Source of the DNA: Parcubacteria group bacterium GW2011_GWA2_38_13b
GTDB taxonomy: Bacteria; Patescibacteriota; Minisyncoccia; GWA2-38-13b
Assembly: GCA_000992445.2 (NCBI GenBank)
Contig: LBUF02000001.1
Location: 30,393 to 94,392, forward strand
DNA length: 64,000 bases
Direction of reading: 5' to 3'
Part shown: positions 59,362 to 64,000 of the stretch, piece after piece
Position numbering within the stretch: position 1 is the first letter of the stretch
How the letters are laid out: every line of letters starts with the position of its first letter
Notes under the pieces: generated by a model
What the model was told of the DNA's origin: nothing
Database searches by the model: none
The model's input: the letters and a program-made list of their open reading frames with translations, nothing else
Made by a program: the position numbers and the translations under genes

Positions 59362-60066
59362 TTAATCTGCCCCGAAAAATTTCATTCTTCCCGCCATAAT
59401 ATCTGTTAGATCTTCCGTTTTTCCCTTATCACAATACAGAATTTCTATTTTTTGCGAAATTTTCTTCCCGTCGGGAGAAAATTCTGTAATGCCCAACACA
59501 ATACCGTATTTTCCTCGAACGATTTCGGAACTAATAATTTTTATTTTCCGATAAAAATCTTCGGTTAATCCCGCCCTCTTCTTGCCAATATCCGCTCCAA
59601 TGTCCTTGTTGAGCGCCGTCAATTCTTTTCTTTTGGCAATTACATTCTGATCGGAATCAATAATGCCATGGTACTTACCGTAAGCATCTGTTAATTCCTT
59701 GCTAGACATTAATTCCTGAAATTTAGTTTCAACAGCCTTAATTTCTTCAGTGTTACCGCCACCCCTTATTTTTTCCGTGTTTTCCCACGCCTCCAAAAGC
59801 GGTTTGATTTTTTCTTTTAATTCCGCAGCTTCAAGAGTATTGCGCGCTTCCCCTTCTGCTTTCTTTAATTCTTCTTGTAAAACCGCAAAACCCTTTTCTT
59901 CGGCAAGTTTTTTACCATAATCAACAATCTGTTGATTTATAGCATCTAGTCCGGCTTCGTTCATATTTACAAGGCCAATCTTCATCTTTTCGTGTCCTTC
60001 GCATCCGACAAAAACTGTAATCAATATAAAAAATGTCGCTAAAATCGCCATTATTTTCATATTCAA
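59362..60066 (-). CDS. Skp/OmpH-like lipoprotein chaperone
   Basis: This 234-residue protein has a lipoprotein signal (ATFFILITVFVGC, Cys22). KIGLVNMNEAG at the start of the mature part and the C-terminal IVRGKYGIVLGITEF match the strand pattern of Skp/OmpH. The long central charged helices (about residues 45-175) are the grasping arms of that family. Such proteins escort unfolded outer-membrane barrels. It lies directly after the SurA-like gene and is probably co-transcribed with it. The lipid anchor is unusual for Skp. Confidence 0.7.
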   Translation of the reverse strand: MNMKIMAILATFFILITVFVGCEGHEKMKIGLVNMNEAGLDAINQQIVDYGKKLAEEKGFAVLQEELKKAEGEARNTLEAAELKEKIKPLLEAWENTEKIRGGGNTEEIKAVETKFQELMSSKELTDAYGKYHGIIDSDQNVIAKRKELTALNKDIGADIGKKRAGLTEDFYRKIKIISSEIVRGKYGIVLGITEFSPDGKKISQKIEILYCDKGKTEDLTDIMAGRMKFFGAD

Positions 60067-60078
60067 TCCCTTTCTATA

Positions 60079-60939
60079 TTATTCGCTTAATTTGTATAAA
60101 TTATATCCGGAATCGGCTATAAATTCGGCAAAATCATTATGAACCCGAACGATGACTTTACTTCGAATGTCCTGCAATTTTTTCAAAATAATATCATTTT
60201 TTTTCTGATTTTTTATCTTTTCAAAAAGCTCATCCTGTCCCTTGCTAAAATCTTCGTAATATTTTTTTATTTCGGCAGGAATGACTTGCGCTTTTCCTTC
60301 CGCCACCTTTGATATTTCCTCAAAAGCTCTTTTTGCGAAAGCGCGTTGTAAAAATCGCTTTTCAACATACGAAAAATCCATCCCCAACTCTTCGGTTGCA
60401 GTCAGGATTATTTTTCGGACATCTTTTTTCCGCGCAGAACAACTTTCATCGGGAAAAAATAGCTCAACGAGAAGAAAATCCTTCCAATTCTCGATAAGTT
60501 TCTTCAAATCATTTCCGTCTCCCTCGCCGATTTTGCCCAATGCTATGATTTTTTTAAAAAAATCATCCATATGTCCGGACCAAATATACAACACATCTCC
60601 GAATTCACCACCAACCCATTCATCCCGTTTTTCCACCCATAAACCGAAATTTCGGTTTATGGAAGAAATATTTTTCTCCAATTCTTCCAAACCGACTTTA
60701 GCCAACAATATTTCGTCAATAAAACTTTCCAAATCATTCCTACTCCTGAATCCCTTAAAAAGCGGCGGCAAACAATCAACTTCCCGGAATTTCTCCTCTG
60801 CCTTTAAATCAAATGATTTTATAATTTCTTTGTTATTTATTTCAACCACAATACAGTCAACAATCGTTGCTGATCCGACCAATCTTGCGGGAATAATAAT
60901 GACAGCGCATAAAATCAAAAAAGCGATAAAATTTTTCAT
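60079..60939 (-). CDS. SurA-N-like periplasmic protein without PPIase domain
   Basis: This 286-residue protein has a signal peptide (FIAFLILCAVIIIPARLVGSA). IVVEINNKEIIKSFDL resembles the VNxxxI start of SurA/PpiC N-domains, and a helical core with a FIDEILLAK helix follows. VIPAEIKKYYEDFSKG is the point where a PPIase domain would follow, but none is present. It may be a chaperone for barrel or cytochrome maturation. It heads the electron-transfer cluster behind a strong promoter. Confidence 0.65.
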   Translation of the reverse strand: MKNFIAFLILCAVIIIPARLVGSATIVDCIVVEINNKEIIKSFDLKAEEKFREVDCLPPLFKGFRSRNDLESFIDEILLAKVGLEELEKNISSINRNFGLWVEKRDEWVGGEFGDVLYIWSGHMDDFFKKIIALGKIGEGDGNDLKKLIENWKDFLLVELFFPDESCSARKKDVRKIILTATEELGMDFSYVEKRFLQRAFAKRAFEEISKVAEGKAQVIPAEIKKYYEDFSKGQDELFEKIKNQKKNDIILKKLQDIRSKVIVRVHNDFAEFIADSGYNLYKLSE

Positions 60940-60998
60940 TTAATTCCTCCTATTTATTTAATTTTCGTATTTCAAAAAACTTCTATTTTTAACTATTT

Positions 60999-61027
60999 AT
61001 TATAATTGAAGATTAGGAAAAAGTCAA
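60999..61027 (-). promoter_or_regulatory. Promoter of the SurA/Skp-like unit
   Basis: On the minus strand TTGACT (61027-61022), 17 bp, TATAAT (61004-60999), about 60 bp before the ATG. Confidence 0.75.
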
Positions 61028-61133
61028 CCCAGTTAGAAGTTTTTGACTATTTTTTCGGTAATACATATTTATAACTATTCGATTTGTAAAATAATTTTGT
61101 ATAATATTTTTTTGAAAACTTCTAACGGGGTCA
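61023..61133. repeat. Inverted repeat with the CCCCGTTAGAA motif
   Basis: AACCCAGTTAGAAGTTTTT and AAAACTTCTAACGGGGTC are inverted arms ~70 bp apart, next to the cluster's -35 box. The same motif occurs around 39244-39327. The gap 60940-61215 holds otherwise only promoter and terminator signals. Confidence 0.7.
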
Positions 61134-61180
61134 ATGAAAATTACTAAAATTCGTCGAATTTTCCGACATTTTTTTCAATA

Positions 61181-61207
61181 TAAAAACCCGCCTATAATAA
61201 GACGGGT
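61181..61207 (-). terminator. Terminator after the M1/M28 gene
   Basis: ACCCGTCT and AGGCGGGT pair (one mismatch) around a TATTAT loop, followed by a T-run on the minus strand. Confidence 0.75.
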
Positions 61208-61215
61208 CTATAAAA

Positions 61216-64000
61216 TTATTTTAAAACTGCTTCGATTTCACGCCTTTCTTCATTGCGAAGAAATACAATAAAAATCTTGTCCCCAATCTTTAACGAACGG
61301 AGGGTGTCGGCGAAACCACGCAAATCTTTAATGTCTTCCTTGTTTATTTTTACTATTATATCGCCTACTTGAAGCCCCGCTTCAACGGCTAAAGATTCTG
61401 ATTTTACGCCTGCCAACCTATAACCAATCCCATGGTAAGTAAAATCCGGGATTGTCCCCAGACTTACTTTTATTTTTTCTTGAGGTTTTTTAGATCTAAT
61501 TTCTTCCACATTTATTGTCGCGGCTAAATTACGCTTTATTAACCCCTTTATGGCTTCTTCGGTAAATCTGGCTACCTTAACAAGCCCATTGAAATTAATT
61601 TTATCAACCGTATCAATCGGACTATGATAACTTAAATCCGTTCCCGAAAAAATCTGAATTGCCGGAATACCCGCTTCATGAAACGACTTTTGATCCGATG
61701 AATCCAAATCCATCGTGATAAAATCAATTTTCAATGAAACGGCAAGGGATGATTTTTCCAATATTTCTTTCCATTCTTTGGCGGATTGGGCGCCGATTAT
61801 TAATACCTTATCGTTTTCAATTTGCCCAACCGTATCCAAATTTATCATTGCTGCGCACTTTTCGCCAAAATTCATATGCGACGCGTAATGTTTTGATCCT
61901 ATTCTTCCCGCTTCTTCTCCGGAAAAAGCAACAAAAACAATATTGCGTTCCGGTTGAAAATTTTGATTTATCAAACTCCTCGCAACTTCCAGTAAAACCG
62001 CTACTCCGCTCGCGTTATCATTGGCGCCCGGATGAATCTTCCCCTTATATTTTTCGTCTTTAACGACAATCTCGCCGCGGCCTAAATGATCATAATGAGC
62101 GCCGATCACGATATTTTCCACGCTGTTTTTACCCGGTATCATTCCTACTATATTATCTACCGTATAGGTCTTCCCGGTATTTACGCAAGTCCACGCGAAT
62201 GGCTGAAAATAATCATAATAACCGACTGGTTTAAGCCCAATTTTATGAAACTGATCCGCGATAAATTTACCGGCCCTATAAATACCTTGCGTGCCAAGTC
62301 CCCTACCTTCCAATTCTTCGGAAGCGAGATATTGAACGACTTTCTCCATTCTTATTTCGGCTTCTTCGCGAATTGAAATTGATAACGGCGAGTTTACTGC
62401 CGGCCATTGACCCTTGAAAACATTCGTCGGTTCATTTCCGGTAAAAGCAAGGTAACTGTATTTATTGTAATGAGAGAGTTTTCTGCCCAGCCCCGACATT
62501 GCGGACGCATTATCCGTTGCAAGCCAACCCAAGGCATTTGAATTATTTGACGGATGGCGCGCCATAACCACAACCGAATGCCGGTCGCGGTTTAATTCGG
62601 TGCCGCCGATGCGCACACATTGATTGTCACCAGTAAAATCATAACCAACCAGCGCTTGATTAATTTCTGGACGAAAACGATTCTCCCATCCGAACAACCA
62701 AACGGCGCGATTACTTGGCAATTCTTTCAACTCATTATCAAATTTTATTTCCAATCGCCAGCTCTTCGCCAATTCGCGATAACCATTTTTAACCGATTCT
62801 GACGCAACAGCAGGCAATACTGCCAACGCTCGTTCAGCGCCAAAAATTTGGCTTATAGCCGGCGGTATTTCATTGCGATCGAGCATCCGAAATACATCAA
62901 ATTCCGGATCAATATCCAAACGCGTTGGCTTCGCGGGTAAAGTAATTTCTAAATTATAATTTTTAGAATCAATCTCTATATCGGTTCTATAAACATCCGC
63001 GCTATTCTCCATATAAACGGCAGTCGGTACTTTTAACCGATAAGATGCCGCGTCTTGAATTTGTTCAATAACAGCTGAAAGCAGATATTTATCGCCTTGC
63101 TGTTTCGCGGATACATCGCGCATTCTTAATGAGGGCGCGCCTGTTCTTTCTATCCATTGCTCAAATATCCATTTCAAATTTTGCCCGCTTGTTTCGCTGA
63201 AAACTTTTTCAATGTCATTAAAAGAAGCGCGTTTGAAAACATATTCTTGGTAAAATCGGCGCAAAGAGTTGAAAAAAACTTCATCGCCAACTTGCCGGCG
63301 AAGCATATGAAAAAACATCAATGTCTTTCCGTAACCAACAACTTCCGTAGCCGCGTTATTCCGTGAATTAAATTGCGAAATTGGAAAATCTTTATTACCG
63401 CTCACATAATCTTTATATTTCTGCAATGTTGAACGGCGATATTCAATCGCCTCGCCATTCTGCTCTTTCAAAAAATGATCGGCCAAATAAGCCGTCAAGC
63501 CCTCGCACCAATTACCTTTATCGCTGTCAACAAATATGCCGTTTCCCCACCAATTATGAAGAATTTCGTGAGGGTATGATGTATAAATAATAAAAGGCAA
63601 ATTGATAATCTGCGAACCTAATAAAGTAAACGATGGCATACCGTATCCCGTTTCCCAAAAATTCTCCACAAGGGCAAATTTTTTGTAAGGATACGGACCT
63701 AAAAGTTTACTGTATATTTCCAAATATTGCGCGGTCGCATCCAAATATTTCTGCGCGAGTTCTTTGTTGGGCTTGCGCAAAAAAACCATCGCGTTCACAT
63801 CACCCGCGACTTGATTATATTCAATAAATTTAGCGGCTATTAGATAAATTTCTTCCTGCGGCTCATCTATCGTCCATTTGTCCAGCTGGAAGTCGGCTTG
63901 AAAATCCGTACCAGTACAATGTTTTATGCGCAATCCTTGGCTTACGCTAGACCATCCGATTGGTAATTTAACCTCCATATTAAATGTTATTAATCCGTCA
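61216..64000 (-). CDS. M1-M28-PDZ metallopeptidase fusion (5' end beyond window)
   Basis: The track start at 63978 is not the true start: the frame stays open to the window edge (DGLITFNMEVKLP...), so the N-terminus is missing. The visible ~928 residues hold three modules. The M1 aminopeptidase domain has HEILHNWWG (HExxH) with NWCEGLTAYLADH as the third ligand region. The M28 zinc peptidase domain has IGAHYDHLGRG, HPGANDNASGVAVLLE and VAFSGEEAGRIGS. The C-terminal PDZ domain has AVEAGLQVGDIIVKINKEDIKDL. A surface or secreted protein-degrading enzyme is likely, but the signal peptide cannot be seen. Confidence 0.9.
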   Translation of the reverse strand, partial: DGLITFNMEVKLPIGWSSVSQGLRIKHCTGTDFQADFQLDKWTIDEPQEEIYLIAAKFIEYNQVAGDVNAMVFLRKPNKELAQKYLDATAQYLEIYSKLLGPYPYKKFALVENFWETGYGMPSFTLLGSQIINLPFIIYTSYPHEILHNWWGNGIFVDSDKGNWCEGLTAYLADHFLKEQNGEAIEYRRSTLQKYKDYVSGNKDFPISQFNSRNNAATEVVGYGKTLMFFHMLRRQVGDEVFFNSLRRFYQEYVFKRASFNDIEKVFSETSGQNLKWIFEQWIERTGAPSLRMRDVSAKQQGDKYLLSAVIEQIQDAASYRLKVPTAVYMENSADVYRTDIEIDSKNYNLEITLPAKPTRLDIDPEFDVFRMLDRNEIPPAISQIFGAERALAVLPAVASESVKNGYRELAKSWRLEIKFDNELKELPSNRAVWLFGWENRFRPEINQALVGYDFTGDNQCVRIGGTELNRDRHSVVVMARHPSNNSNALGWLATDNASAMSGLGRKLSHYNKYSYLAFTGNEPTNVFKGQWPAVNSPLSISIREEAEIRMEKVVQYLASEELEGRGLGTQGIYRAGKFIADQFHKIGLKPVGYYDYFQPFAWTCVNTGKTYTVDNIVGMIPGKNSVENIVIGAHYDHLGRGEIVVKDEKYKGKIHPGANDNASGVAVLLEVARSLINQNFQPERNIVFVAFSGEEAGRIGSKHYASHMNFGEKCAAMINLDTVGQIENDKVLIIGAQSAKEWKEILEKSSLAVSLKIDFITMDLDSSDQKSFHEAGIPAIQIFSGTDLSYHSPIDTVDKINFNGLVKVARFTEEAIKGLIKRNLAATINVEEIRSKKPQEKIKVSLGTIPDFTYHGIGYRLAGVKSESLAVEAGLQVGDIIVKINKEDIKDLRGFADTLRSLKIGDKIFIVFLRNEERREIEAVLK

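Noticed and set aside
50373-60939. Electron-transfer cluster as a chimeric-assembly artefact
   Set aside because: The AT-rich style is continuous, and the CCCCGTTAGAA inverted repeat beside the cluster also occurs at 39 kb. Not excluded fully without reads.
1-64000. CRISPR array
   Set aside because: No series of equal direct repeats with unique spacers was seen. Tandem units present are seven bases and have no spacers.
1-64000. Recoded UGA (genetic code 25 of some CPR lineages)
   Set aside because: TGA serves as stop in several clear genes, for example ntpD, the nonaheme gene and the flavin reductase, and there are no in-frame TGA codons in conserved proteins.

Overview
This 64-kb window is AT-rich bacterial DNA that uses TGA as a normal stop, so the standard bacterial code applies. 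Several features suggest a Candidate Phyla Radiation / Patescibacteria genome of the Parcubacteria type: a large TraD/HerA-like membrane ATPase, a GtrA protein next to dnaX, an O-antigen-ligase-like protein with a TPR tail, a DUF6922-like/AbiEii pair, and many short intergenic palindromes and TTTAGGA-type repeats. This assignment is an inference. It conflicts with a ten-gene set for multiheme cytochromes, a cytochrome b/Rieske complex and an apparent outer-membrane beta-barrel, which single-membraned CPR bacteria are not expected to have. Short repeats are shared between distant parts of the window (3.7 and 41.9 kb; 39.3 and 61 kb), which argues against a chimeric contig.

Layout. 0-6.4 kb: end-truncated leuS, GAPDH, an unknown protein, tRNA-Gly, HU, and the RNase Y/YmdB pair. 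6.66-12.41 kb: an accessory island bounded by ~360-380 bp near-identical inverted repeats and by 19-bp direct repeats that include the 3' end of tRNA-Gln. It carries a controller-type HTH protein, two DNA methyltransferases, a predicted restriction enzyme, a ClpP-fold protease, an unknown protein and a 3-TM membrane protein. 12.4-21.7 kb: tRNA-Gln and housekeeping genes (dnaX, gtrA-like, TraD-like ATPase, mraY, D,D-carboxypeptidase, Fic, scpB/scpA). 21.7-27.7 kb: tryptophanase, an unknown gene and a redox-sensor operon (PAS protein, flavin reductase, PAS histidine kinase, receiver). 28.1-38.1 kb: carbamate kinase with a fused PyrBI, a four-subunit 2-oxoacid:ferredoxin oxidoreductase, an O-antigen-ligase/TPR protein, ComF, and ornithine aminotransferase.

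38.3-48.7 kb: a toxin-antitoxin-like pair inserted at the 3' end of ntpD, leaving a 73-bp duplication, then a complete V/A-type ATPase operon (H-I-K-E-C-F-A-B-D) whose c-ring subunit retains all the Na+ ligands known from Enterococcus NtpK. A Na+/H+ antiporter-like gene is divergent from it. 50.4-60.9 kb: the electron-transfer region, with 27 CXXCH heme motifs in four cytochromes, cytochrome b, Rieske protein, beta-barrel, NHL propeller and SurA/Skp-like chaperones, split into several units with near-consensus promoters and strong terminators. 61.2-64 kb: an M1-M28-PDZ protease fusion running off the window.

How the genes could work together (inference): amino-acid catabolism (tryptophanase, ornithine aminotransferase) and the ferredoxin-linked oxoacid oxidoreductase produce reductant. 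Quinol could be oxidised by the Rieske/cytochrome b complex or the NrfH-like/nonaheme pair, and electrons passed through the 4-heme and 10-heme cytochromes and the barrel to an external acceptor. No terminal oxidase is visible. Ion gradients would be coupled by the Na+-type V-ATPase and the antiporter. Carbamate kinase would supply carbamoyl phosphate directly to the fused aspartate carbamoyltransferase.
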